A stretch of 64,000 nt of DNA from Lentilactobacillus curieae (lineage in GTDB: Bacteria > Bacillota > Bacilli > Lactobacillales > Lactobacillaceae): positions 1,240,001 through 1,304,000 of the forward strand of contig NZ_CP018906.1 of NCBI RefSeq assembly GCF_000785105.2. The letters are read 5' to 3'. The notes under the pieces are model-generated. The model saw nothing but the letters and a program-made list of their open reading frames with translations. It made no database searches and had not been told where the DNA came from. Both the position numbers and the translations under genes were made by a program. Below, in pieces: positions 1-7,772 of the stretch; the first letter of the stretch is position 1; each line of letters opens with the position of its first letter.

Positions 1-502
1 CAGCGAGCTCGATTCCAATTGTTCCGGCACCAACAACGATTACTGATTGAGGGTGGTTTTGGTCAATGAAGTCTTTAATCTTATCTGCTTGGCTGATACT
101 TCTGAGAATAAATGCGTTTGGTGCGTCTTTAATTCCAGGAATATTAGGGAAGGTTGGACTAGCTCCGGTAGCTAAAACGAGGCGGTCATAGCTTTCGGTG
201 TACTGTTCGCCGTCCGCAAGGTTGGTGATTGTCAGCGTTTTGTCAGCTGGATTGATTTGATTGACTTCGTTATGAAGCCGGACATCAATGTTGTTCTTTT
301 GTTTTAAAATCTCCGGTGTCCGTTCAACTAAGTCGTCCCGGTTTTTGATAACTCCACTGAGGTAGTAGGGGATTGCACAACTGGCAACTGAAATTGCCGA
401 TCCCTTTTCTAAAATGATAATTTCAGCATTTTCATCGATTCGAGAAAGTCTAGTTGCAAATGATGGACCACCGGCGATGCCGCCAATTACGATATATTTC
501 AT
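1..502 (-). CDS. Flavin-dependent disulfide reductase / NADH oxidase family protein (3' end cut off)
   Basis: The N-terminal 167 residues are present; the rest lies beyond the window start. The protein opens with an FAD-binding GGIAGG motif (residues 7-12). Then comes SVASCAIPYY, with Cys42 where CoA-disulfide reductases and Cys-type NADH oxidases carry their single redox cysteine (SFANCGLPYY type). A second Rossmann motif, GAGTIGIELA, at the cut end would bind NAD(P)H. Family role: NAD(P)H-dependent reduction of CoA disulfide, persulfide or oxygen in the cytoplasm. The ATG at 500-502 is preceded by a GGGGGA ribosome site. The exact substrate cannot be told from this half. Confidence 0.8.
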   Translation of the reverse strand, partial: MKYIVIGGIAGGPSFATRLSRIDENAEIIILEKGSAISVASCAIPYYLSGVIKNRDDLVERTPEILKQKNNIDVRLHNEVNQINPADKTLTITNLADGEQYTESYDRLVLATGASPTFPNIPGIKDAPNAFILRSISQADKIKDFIDQNHPQSVIVVGAGTIGIELA

Positions 503-585
503 GGAAAATCCCCCTTAAATGGATGCGGTTTCGATACCTAAATTTTAACTGTCTGAAGGGGTGAGGGCAATTAAAGCGTACTGAC

Positions 586-630
586 AAAAAAGGCCGCGGA
601 CCATTAGTTATTCACTAACGATTCGCGACC
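586..630 (-). terminator. Rho-independent terminator of the universal stress gene
   Basis: Read on the minus strand, a 17-bp stem with one mismatch (arms 592-608 and 614-630, including a few G-U pairs) is followed by six T. It lies just past the stop of the universal stress protein gene. Confidence 0.85.
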
Positions 631-642
631 AGTAAAATTATA

Positions 643-1119
643 TTATTCAGCTGTAAGTGGCTTATTGTCAGGTGTAGTTCTAACAACCATTACATCATTT
701 CTTGAGTTACGGTTAACGAATGATGATACAGAACCTTCCAATACTCGTTGCAAACGGCTCATACCAGTTGCACCGATTACTGTTAAGTCAATATCATGAT
801 CTTTTGGAAATTCAAAGGCAATAACCGTCTTTGGGTTACCAAAACGAATATGAATTTCGATATCATCGAATTCTGCTTCCGTTTTGATTCTGTCGACCAG
901 TTTGTTGAGGTAGTCAGTGGTGTCTTCAACTAAGTTGTTGATGACGTCGCCATCTACCATTCCGCCATAATTGTAACCGTATTGAGTTGTGCTAAGTACA
1001 TGAAGCACGTCAAGGTGGGCACCGTTGACTTTAGCAATCATTGCTCCCTTTGCAAGTGCATCTTCTGATTGTTTAGATCCGTCCACTGGTACTAGTACTT
1101 TTTTATAACTAGTTTCCAT
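643..1119 (-). CDS. Universal stress protein, UspA family
   Basis: A 158-residue single-domain Usp protein. It begins with the hydrophobic strand KVLVPVDGS and ends with GATGMSRLQRVLEGSVSSFV, which fits the G-2x-G-9x-G-S/T nucleotide-binding motif, so it is probably an ATP-binding member. Such proteins are cytoplasmic dimers linked to stress and starvation survival; the biochemical role is not fixed. The ATG at 1119 is chosen over an upstream in-frame ATG at 1143 because GGAGGGAAG sits 5-10 bases before it. A TATAAT -10 box lies at 1158-1163 (minus strand) with only a poor -35. It is monocistronic, with its own terminator. Confidence 0.9.
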   Translation of the reverse strand: METSYKKVLVPVDGSKQSEDALAKGAMIAKVNGAHLDVLHVLSTTQYGYNYGGMVDGDVINNLVEDTTDYLNKLVDRIKTEAEFDDIEIHIRFGNPKTVIAFEFPKDHDIDLTVIGATGMSRLQRVLEGSVSSFVNRNSRNDVMVVRTTPDNKPLTAE

Positions 1120-1186
1120 GATTCTTCCCTCCAATAAGCTCATCTATTATCAAGTTAATTATATCACTAATGAAAGTGTGGCATAA

Positions 1187-1690
1187 CTAATTTCTAGATG
1201 GAATGGCAATCATTGATGTTTCAATTACATGGCCTGCCATTTTCTTCTGTAATTCATTTAACCAAAAGCCATCGCTTAAGTCCAGAGTGGAATCTAGCGC
1301 ATAGACATTAAGTTGATAATCATGAACTGCATCAGGAGGTTGGGGACCGTTATATCTCCAAGCTGAATCAGGGTTTTGGTTGCCAACTATGGCACCGGCA
1401 GTGCTATTTCGTCCCTGCACCATTGGAACCTTTAAAGTTCGACTATTATCTTCAGGAATCTCAGTTACTTTCCCGTCAATGTTTGCGGCAACCCAGTGAA
1501 TCCAAGCGAATCCGCCAACTGGAATTGCGTCCCAATCAATAAGTAGCAATGCAAACGCCTTTGTGTTTGCTGGAGCGTCGCTAATTGTTATTGGAAATGA
1601 AATGATTGGCTTATCGTCCAGCTTTTCTTCAGCGTACTTACCGTACTTATCTGGAAGTAAGCCATTTTCTAATGGAACTGAAATTTTCAT
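1187..1690 (-). CDS. YbhB/YbcL family protein (PEBP fold)
   Basis: A 167-residue protein of the phosphatidylethanolamine-binding / Raf-kinase-inhibitor-like family. The two family signatures are present: DWDAIPVGGFAWIHW (residues about 52-66), and RYNGPQPPDAVHDYQLNVYALD in pieces (the GPxPP-H-Y motif) about 60 residues later. There is no signal peptide, so it is probably cytoplasmic. Bacterial members have no settled function. The ATG has AGGTGAT upstream. It starts 19 bases after the membrane protein gene at 1710-2324 and is probably co-transcribed with it. Confidence 0.88.
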   Translation of the reverse strand: MKISVPLENGLLPDKYGKYAEEKLDDKPIISFPITISDAPANTKAFALLLIDWDAIPVGGFAWIHWVAANIDGKVTEIPEDNSRTLKVPMVQGRNSTAGAIVGNQNPDSAWRYNGPQPPDAVHDYQLNVYALDSTLDLSDGFWLNELQKKMAGHVIETSMIAIPSRN

Positions 1691-1709
1691 TAATGATCAC
1701 CTCAGTAAT

Positions 1710-2324
1710 TTATTTTGTAAACGTCAAGGTAAAGTACCCTTGGCCGTTAGCAGTGATTGTGTAGTTAGTATATCCGGCCTTTAACCACTGATCTTTTGTA
1801 GCATCAGCCCAATTCTTGGCATCTGGAATTGAGGCGAAGGTATGGGTGGATGAGAACTGATTACTTTCTGCTGGAGCGGGTTGCTTGGGCGCGACTTTTT
1901 TAGGTTGTGGCTTAGCAACTTGCTTAGTTTGGGCATCGTTTAGCAGAGCCTGTTCACGTTTTTTAACAGAGCTGTTTGACTCCTTATTAATCAGCCCTTG
2001 GAGCTGCTTACGCTGTGAACTGGTAATTCCGTTATTATCCATCTCATTTAGCTTGTCTTGGAAGTTAGCAACTCTTTGATTTTGGACTTGCTCAGATAAT
2101 TTTCCCTTAACGGTTTTAGTGATTGGATCATTATTGATAGAGCTTTTGGTGCTACCACCAGAATCCTTTAACCAACTGATTCCCAGACCAATTGTCAGGG
2201 CAATCAGAAGGATGACCAGAGCGAACCACCACCCTCTAAAGTTAGAACGCTGGTTGCGCTGATTTGGATTGTCTACGTTAAAGTCGTAGCGTTTATAATT
2301 TGGTGTTTCCTTGTTGTTATTCAA
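1710..2324 (-). CDS. Single-span membrane protein with C-terminal extracellular domain, unknown function
   Basis: 204 residues: a short Asn/Gln/Arg-rich cytoplasmic N-terminus, one membrane helix at about 31-52, a Gln/Lys-rich probably helical stalk (about 70-150) with a Pro-Lys-Ala stretch, and a compact C-terminal part of about 45 residues beginning near HTFASIPDAKNWADATK. That tail, with its Trp/Tyr-rich strands, could be a small wall- or peptide-binding module, but I do not recognise the family with confidence. The start is TTG (2322-2324) with GAGGGA upstream. It is first gene of a two-gene unit with the PEBP-fold gene. Confidence 0.7.
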   Translation of the reverse strand: MNNNKETPNYKRYDFNVDNPNQRNQRSNFRGWWFALVILLIALTIGLGISWLKDSGGSTKSSINNDPITKTVKGKLSEQVQNQRVANFQDKLNEMDNNGITSSQRKQLQGLINKESNSSVKKREQALLNDAQTKQVAKPQPKKVAPKQPAPAESNQFSSTHTFASIPDAKNWADATKDQWLKAGYTNYTITANGQGYFTLTFTK

Positions 2325-2410
2325 AAAAATCCCTCATTTTGACTTTTCTTGCATGAAACTGCCAACGGTTCTATTATAACAGAAAGACACAAATCAAGAT
2401 TTTTAAGGCG

Positions 2411-2872
2411 GTGGCAACCATTAATTCTAAGTTTAGTAAGCTCAACGATTTAAGTCCAAAGGAGATTTTTGACATCTTTCAATTGCGTGTGGCGGTGTTT
2501 GTTGTCGAGCAGCATTGTCCCTATCAGGAAGTTGATGAAGATGACTTAACTGCATTTCACCTGACGATTAGAAATGATGCTGGGGAGTTGATTGCGTATA
2601 GTCGAGTGATCCCAGAGCAAGAAGGGAAAGTCGCCCACATTGGTAGGGTGATTGTCAGGTCTGACCAGCGAAAGTCTGGAATGGGTAAAAAATTATTGCA
2701 AGCTAGCTTGGATTTTTCTAAGCAGGAGATGCCTAACTTAGAAAAGTATTTCTTGGCTGGACAGGAATATGTAAAGAATTTTTATCACTCATTCGGATTC
2801 CAAGATGTTAGTGATGTCTACCTTGAAGACGATATTCCTCATATTGATATGGAATTACCAGTATCAAAATAA
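2411..2872 (+). CDS. GNAT family N-acetyltransferase, ElaA-like
   Basis: A 153-residue acetyltransferase. The segment LRVAVFVVEQHCPYQEVDEDD (in part) near residue 26 matches the ElaA opening, and IGRVIVRSDQRKSGMGKKLL carries the acetyl-CoA binding Q/RxxGxG/A loop near residue 90. Family role: transfer of an acetyl group from acetyl-CoA to an amine; the substrate is unknown. The start is taken as GTG at 2411, because the ElaA domain needs almost the whole frame. The ribosome site AAGG is very close to it, so the start is less sure than the gene. It is divergent from 1710-2324. Confidence 0.85.
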   Translation: MATINSKFSKLNDLSPKEIFDIFQLRVAVFVVEQHCPYQEVDEDDLTAFHLTIRNDAGELIAYSRVIPEQEGKVAHIGRVIVRSDQRKSGMGKKLLQASLDFSKQEMPNLEKYFLAGQEYVKNFYHSFGFQDVSDVYLEDDIPHIDMELPVSK

Positions 2873-2874
2873 AA

Positions 2875-2902
2875 TTGACATGCAGGTTACAACAGGTATA
2901 AT
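2875..2902 (+). promoter_or_regulatory. Promoter of the uracil permease leader
   Basis: TTGACA (2875-2880), 16-base spacer, TATAAT (2897-2902): both boxes match the sigma-A consensus exactly. It begins immediately after the acetyltransferase stop. Confidence 0.85.
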
Positions 2903-2917
2903 TATTCACTAAAGAAC

Positions 2918-3030
2918 AGAATCTTTAACTCTAGTCCAGAGAGACTAGTAAGACAGCGAAATGTAACGGCTCACTTTTATGTGGTCGAATAACGCTCACT
3001 GCTTACTAGCAGTGGGCGTTTTGTTTTAGG
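2918..3030 (+). promoter_or_regulatory. PyrR-dependent attenuator
   Basis: The leader contains AGTCCAGAGAGACT (2933-2946), close to the PyrR binding-loop consensus. It ends in a terminator hairpin (arms AACGCTCACTGC at 2991-3002 and GCAGTGGGCGTT at 3009-3020) followed by a T-rich run. In known systems UMP-bound PyrR stabilises the binding loop, favours the terminator and shuts down pyrimidine genes. Here it would switch off the uracil permease when pyrimidines are plentiful. Confidence 0.85.
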
Positions 3031-3058
3031 TTCAAAATCAAATAACGAGGTGCAACTG

Positions 3059-4399
3059 ATGCAACAAAACCAAAAAGAGTTCCATGATGACCGTGCGATT
3101 TTAGATGTGCACGACATGCCTAAGTTCTGGCCATGGGTGGGCTTATCCTTACAACACATGTTTTCGATGTTTGGCTCGACAGTTATCGTGCCACTGCTAG
3201 TTGGATTAAGTCCAAGTATCGCGCTATTCTCATCTGGTGTTGGTACCTTACTCCACATTATGATTACTCAACGAAAGATTCCGGCTTACATGGGATCTAG
3301 TTTCGCATTCATCTTGCCAATGACGGCACTGATGAAGACGACTGGATATCCAGGTATTGCCCAAGGGGTTATCGGTGTTGGTCTGGTTTACTTAGTTGTC
3401 GCCTTGATTATTTGGCTCATTGGGTCTGACTGGGTTGATAAAATCTTGCCACCAATCGTTGTTGGACCAATTGTTATGGTTATTGGACTTTCATTAGCCG
3501 GAAGTGCCGCTCAAGATGCCATGATGAATAACGGAAAGTATGATATCAAGTACTTCATAGTAGCTTTAGTTACCTTGTTTTTGGCTATTTTCTTCAACAT
3601 GGTATTCAAGGGATTCATTGGTTTGATTCCTGTGCTTCTCGCAATTGTCTGTGGCTACGTTCTTTCAATGTTCTTAGGCATGGTTGATCTCCATGCGATT
3701 GCAGCAGCTTCGTGGTTCAAAATTCCAGCATTTGAATTTCCGGGCATTTCTTATAAATTCCATCTGAATTGGCAAGCGATTATTTCAATTACGCCAATTG
3801 CATTCGTTACAATGACTGAGCACATGGGCCACATCATGGTGCTTAACGAAATTACTGGGCGTGACTACTTCAGAGATCCTGGTTTAAACAGAACTCTTGC
3901 AGGTGATGGTGCCGCATCACTATTTGCTGGATTAGTTGGTGGTCCTGCCGTTACTAGTTATGGTGAGAACATCGGGGTTATGGCCATTACTAAGATTCAC
4001 AGTGTTTATGTTTTGATGGGTGCTGCAATGTTTGCTATCATCTTCTCATTCGTGCACAAACTAAACGTGCTGATTATGCAAATGCCAATGCCTGTTATTG
4101 GTGGAATTAGTTTCTTACTGTTTGGTACCATTGCAACATCAGGCATCCAAGTTATGGTTGAAAACCACGTTGATATGGGACTCAAGCGTAACTTGATGAT
4201 TGCATCCTCAGTTATGGTTATCGGGGTTGGTAATGCCTACCTCCAGATTGGACCAAACTTCCAATTTACAGGGTTGGCATTCGCTACCATTATTGGAATC
4301 GTGTTGAACCTATTGTTGCCACAAAAGGCTGCTAGTGAAAAAGAACATGAGCAGAATTTGGCAGATAAGGCAAAGGCACAACAAGAGCTTAAGAAATAA
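3059..4399 (+). CDS. pyrP: Uracil permease (NCS2 / uracil:proton symporter family)
   Basis: A 446-residue polytopic membrane protein of the nucleobase-cation-symporter 2 family. The opening WPWVGLSLQHMFSMFGSTV, the motif GSSFAFILP, and the conserved MTEHMGHI segment mid-protein are typical of uracil permeases rather than xanthine carriers. It imports uracil with protons. The ATG at 3059 is preferred to an in-frame GTG at 3050, because the GAGGTG ribosome site covers that GTG and lies 6 bases before the ATG. A PyrR attenuator directly upstream supports a pyrimidine substrate. It ends in a strong terminator. Confidence 0.93.
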   Translation: MQQNQKEFHDDRAILDVHDMPKFWPWVGLSLQHMFSMFGSTVIVPLLVGLSPSIALFSSGVGTLLHIMITQRKIPAYMGSSFAFILPMTALMKTTGYPGIAQGVIGVGLVYLVVALIIWLIGSDWVDKILPPIVVGPIVMVIGLSLAGSAAQDAMMNNGKYDIKYFIVALVTLFLAIFFNMVFKGFIGLIPVLLAIVCGYVLSMFLGMVDLHAIAAASWFKIPAFEFPGISYKFHLNWQAIISITPIAFVTMTEHMGHIMVLNEITGRDYFRDPGLNRTLAGDGAASLFAGLVGGPAVTSYGENIGVMAITKIHSVYVLMGAAMFAIIFSFVHKLNVLIMQMPMPVIGGISFLLFGTIATSGIQVMVENHVDMGLKRNLMIASSVMVIGVGNAYLQIGPNFQFTGLAFATIIGIVLNLLLPQKAASEKEHEQNLADKAKAQQELKK

Positions 4400-4429
4400 A
4401 ACAAATTAAGATTAATAGTTAGATTGTAA

Positions 4430-4476
4430 AAATGCAGCTAGAATTTCAATACTGAAATTCTAGCTGCATTTTTTGT
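4430..4476 (+). terminator. Terminator of the uracil permease gene
   Basis: A perfect 17-bp stem (4432-4448 with 4453-4469) with a 4-base loop, followed by T6. Confidence 0.93.
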
Positions 4477-4493
4477 TTTGTGTAGTTGTAGGT

Positions 4494-4728
4494 ACCGTGC
4501 AGTTTCAAAAAACTGCATGGTAAGAGTGACAGTAAGCATCAGGAGTGAATCCCACTGTTCGGTGAATTCATATACTGTTGTCTTTGCGGAGGCACTGCCA
4601 CGGAATCAAAGATTCCTGCAAGCTCCACACAGTCTCTGTCACGACTGACCGTCGCTATTCGCAACGCTCAGTATGTGTCATCGTTGTGGGGGCGCTAAGA
4701 CGAAATCGAAGATTTCTGTAGCGCTCCC
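4494..4728. repeat. Gene-free block with three strong hairpins, two of them 100 bp apart and covarying
   Basis: First hairpin: 12-bp stem, 4494-4505 with 4510-4521. Second: GGAATC/GATTCC at 4602-4616, extended by GGAG...CTCC. Third: GAAATC/GATTTC at 4702-4716, extended by GCGCTA/TAGCGC, reaching the gntP-like stop codon. The second and third share the frame ACG-RAATC-RAAG-ATTYC-TG and differ by a compensating G-C to A-T change. A long-range GTGACAG/CTGTCAC pair (4526-4532, 4636-4642) brackets the second. No open reading frame is convincing here. The third may also terminate the permease gene, although no T run follows. Confidence 0.5.
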
Positions 4729-6083
4729 TAATTTACGACGGCATTGATAATCAATACCATTGCTAACCCAACCACTGACAACACCGTTTCCAACACTGTC
4801 CAGATTTGTAGGGTTTGCTTAACTGTTAATTCGAAGTATTCATTAACCATCCAGAAACCAGCATCGTTAACATGTGATGCTGCCACTGAACCAGCACCGA
4901 TTGCCAAAACAATCATCACTGGATCAGCATGCGTTGCAGTAACCAATGGCATCACCAAACCTGCAGCAGTCAATGACGCTACGGCAGCTGAACCAAGGGC
5001 AACCCGCAAGATTACGGCAATTAACCATGCAAGGATGATTGGTGAAAGTGATACACCAGACATTGCGTGTTGAATGGCAGTACCAACACCACCATCAAGT
5101 AATACTTGTTTAAATGCAGCACCACCAGAGATAATCATCAAAAGAACGGCAACTGACTTAATTGCTTCGTTAAGTGTGTTCCCAATTTCCTTCATGTTTT
5201 TACGTTGGTGAATCCCCATTGACCACATGGCAAATAATAGGGAAACTAGCATTGCAGCAGTTGGGGTTCCAATCAAAGCCATGACTGCGTTGAATCCATG
5301 ACGCTCCGCAGCCTTATCACCATGAGTAACAACCAATTGATAAATAGTTGAAGCTCCCATGAAGATAACTGGGAAAAGTGAAGTTAACATTGAAATTCCA
5401 AAACCAGGAGTTTCATCAAGGTTGAACTTCTTCATTTCACCAAGTGCAGGCAATTCACGTTTAACTTCAAATGCATTTGGAGCATAACGCTTAGCAAGTT
5501 TTGAGAATAAAGGACCGGCAACGATAACTGTTGGAATCGCAGCGATGATACCAAAAATCAAAACTTTACCAATGTTAGCACCCATTGCCAATGTAACAGC
5601 AGTTGGTGCTGGTTGTGGTGGCAAGAATGCTTGAGTAGTTGAAAGGGCGGCCAACATTGGAATTCCTAAGTAAAGGAAAGGAATTTCTGCTTCAAGGGCA
5701 ACAGCGAAGATGATTGGGGTTAAAAGAACCAATCCAACTTCGAAGAACATTGACATTCCGATAATAAATGAAGCAATCACAACAGCTAGTTGTAACCTAT
5801 TTTTACCGAAGAAACCAATCAAGGTTTCAGAAATTCTGTATGATCCACCAGCATCGGAAACCAGACGGCCGATCATGGCACCAAAACCGAATACGACAGC
5901 AAGGTCACCCATGGAACTTCCGATACCTTTAGTAATCGTAGTAGCAACGTCGGCAGGGTTCATACCCAATCCGAGAGCTACGACGAATGCAGTTAGGACC
6001 AAAGCTACGAAGGTATTCATTTTAATTCTGATAATTAAGTACAGAAGTAAAGCAATACCTAAGAACAGTACTATAAATTGCAA
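4728..6083 (-). CDS. GntP family permease (gluconate:proton symporter type)
   Basis: A 451-residue integral membrane protein with about twelve hydrophobic spans. It shows the GntP signatures: GFGAMIGRLVSDAGGSYRI near residue 67, FLPPQPAPTAV near 153, and a C-terminal ASHVNDAGFWMVNEYF segment near 405. Members import gluconate or related sugar acids. No gluconate kinase or other sugar-acid gene is adjacent, so the substrate stays open. The start is TTG at 6081-6083, with GAGGAAGAG just before it; the frame leaves no room for a better start. Confidence 0.88.
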   Translation of the reverse strand: MQFIVLFLGIALLLYLIIRIKMNTFVALVLTAFVVALGLGMNPADVATTITKGIGSSMGDLAVVFGFGAMIGRLVSDAGGSYRISETLIGFFGKNRLQLAVVIASFIIGMSMFFEVGLVLLTPIIFAVALEAEIPFLYLGIPMLAALSTTQAFLPPQPAPTAVTLAMGANIGKVLIFGIIAAIPTVIVAGPLFSKLAKRYAPNAFEVKRELPALGEMKKFNLDETPGFGISMLTSLFPVIFMGASTIYQLVVTHGDKAAERHGFNAVMALIGTPTAAMLVSLLFAMWSMGIHQRKNMKEIGNTLNEAIKSVAVLLMIISGGAAFKQVLLDGGVGTAIQHAMSGVSLSPIILAWLIAVILRVALGSAAVASLTAAGLVMPLVTATHADPVMIVLAIGAGSVAASHVNDAGFWMVNEYFELTVKQTLQIWTVLETVLSVVGLAMVLIINAVVN

Positions 6084-6299
6084 GACTCTTCCTCATTTCT
6101 ATAATAAAAATCCAAAACGAAACAAGATAACATTATATGAGGTGAACCTTACGAGGTCAACTTTTTATGAAACAGCTTGATTCTTTATGAAAACGCATTA
6201 CTTGATTTTTTTCAAATGTATGGTAAACACTTTATTAGTGCCGATGTAAAGAATTTTCAGAAATTTTTGTGAATTTTCAAACTAATAGTAAAATAACTA
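6084..6299 (-). promoter_or_regulatory. AT-rich upstream region of the GntP-type gene with a cre-like half-match
   Basis: This spacer holds no gene. On the minus strand, 6188-6201 reads GTAATGCGTTTTCA, which fits one half of the catabolite-response consensus (CG core, then N-T-N-W-C-A) but misses three positions of the other half. CcpA control of a sugar-acid carrier would be reasonable, but the match is imperfect. I see no clear consensus promoter. Confidence 0.3.
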
Positions 6300-6342
6300 A
6301 AAAAAGCACCGATAAATACCGAAATGATAGTATTTACCGGTG
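6300..6342 (-). terminator. Terminator of pepV
   Basis: On the minus strand a 13-bp stem (6330-6342 with 6307-6319, one G-U pair) is followed, after one base, by a run of T. Confidence 0.88.
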
Positions 6343-6410
6343 TTAAAATTATTTTCAAAAGCTAATTCTTAATACTTTCTTAATATTTGGTTTACATTTT
6401 GAAGCCACTT

Positions 6411-7754
6411 TCATTTAGTACATAGTTGTTTAATGGCTTCTGCGTAGATATCCATAGCCTTAAACATGCTCTTTAATGGCCAATTTTCATTGACTTGGTG
6501 CATGAAATCAGGAACGTCTGGCAGCATTGCTCCAAAAGCAACACACTGATTCATTGTTCTTGCATAGGTTGCACCACCAGAAATTTGTGGTTGGGTATCG
6601 TCACCAGTCATGTCCTTGTAAACATTCATCAAGGTTTTTACCAATTCTGAATCGGTTGGAACATATAGTGGGGCAAGGTAGTCGAACGGTTCGTAGTGAA
6701 GGCCAAACTTTTGAACTTTATCATCGAGTTGCTTGATTAAATCATCCCGGTCAACTGTAACCGGAATCCGCATGTCGATTTGCATCCGACTTTCGTTTTT
6801 GTTGATTGTAAGGCTGGAAATGTTAAATGTAAGGTGACCAGACTGATCATCTTTGACATCACCCAAAACGTTGGTTCCGGTAGCATCTTCCTTAAATAAC
6901 TTACCGATGAAATCCAAAGTTGGACTGGAAAATACGTCATTTAAAGCAATTGCTAGTCGCAAAACAGCGTTTGTTCCATTAGGAGCCAACATTGCGTGAA
7001 CTGATTTTCCAGTTACCACAATACCGTTATCTCCGTTATCCTCATAATTAAATCCGTGTTTGTCGAGGGCAGCTTTAACTTCGGCTAGTTTTGGACCATT
7101 GTATTCAGCTTTGGCTGGTACAGCATTAAAAGCGTTCTTAAGGTCAATGTTGAGATCATCCATCCCTGCACCAACCAAGTAAGCCTGCTCAAGTCCCTTT
7201 TCCGCATAAATTAGTGGAAATTCTGCGTCGGGAGCGATTCCCATGTCGATTGGGGATTCTTTCTCGTTATAAACAGCAATGCCACGCCACAAGTTTTCTT
7301 CATCAGTTCCGAATATAAACCGGATCTTTTTTGTGAATTTGTAACCTGCATCAATTAATGATTTAACAGCAAACATTGTGGCAATCGTGGGCCCCTTATC
7401 ATCTTGAGAACCACGACCGTAGATGGCACCATCTTTTACATAGCCGTCAAACGGGTCATGATCCCAGTCGTTAGCGTCACCCTCGGGAACAACGTCAACG
7501 TGGCCGATGATTCCGAAAATTTGGTCACCTTCGCCAATCTCTGCGTAACCATAATGGCCAGTTGGCGACTTGAAAGTTTTAAATCCTAGCTCGTCAGCAA
7601 TCTTCAATACTTCCGTGAGCGCAGCATCAATTCCCGCACCGAATGGGGCGGTATCTGACTTGGTTGATTCGTTGTAAACGGACTTTTTACTGATCATGCG
7701 TTTTAGTGCCTCAACGGCAGCAGTTTGTTGTTCTTCAGTTACGATTTTTTCCAT
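6411..7754 (-). CDS. pepV: Dipeptidase PepV (M20 metallopeptidase)
   Basis: A 447-residue protein, close to the usual PepV length. The zinc-site motifs are in place: GHVDVVPEGD (His85, Asp87), GRGSQDDKGP (Asp118 or Asp119 bridging both metals), and GTDEEN (Glu152 catalytic, Glu153 metal). A distal FMHQVNENW supplies the last His. It hydrolyses dipeptides in the cytoplasm, the final step of casein or peptide use in lactobacilli. It starts 18 bases after the YfcC-type carrier gene on the same strand, so carrier and peptidase are probably one operon. Confidence 0.93.
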   Translation of the reverse strand: MEKIVTEEQQTAAVEALKRMISKKSVYNESTKSDTAPFGAGIDAALTEVLKIADELGFKTFKSPTGHYGYAEIGEGDQIFGIIGHVDVVPEGDANDWDHDPFDGYVKDGAIYGRGSQDDKGPTIATMFAVKSLIDAGYKFTKKIRFIFGTDEENLWRGIAVYNEKESPIDMGIAPDAEFPLIYAEKGLEQAYLVGAGMDDLNIDLKNAFNAVPAKAEYNGPKLAEVKAALDKHGFNYEDNGDNGIVVTGKSVHAMLAPNGTNAVLRLAIALNDVFSSPTLDFIGKLFKEDATGTNVLGDVKDDQSGHLTFNISSLTINKNESRMQIDMRIPVTVDRDDLIKQLDDKVQKFGLHYEPFDYLAPLYVPTDSELVKTLMNVYKDMTGDDTQPQISGGATYARTMNQCVAFGAMLPDVPDFMHQVNENWPLKSMFKAMDIYAEAIKQLCTK

Positions 7755-7772
7755 CTTGATTCCTCCAATTTT

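Noticed and set aside
4744-5073. Plus-strand frame inside the GntP-type gene
   Set aside because: It is antisense to clear membrane-carrier coding sequence and has no ribosome site or family motif.
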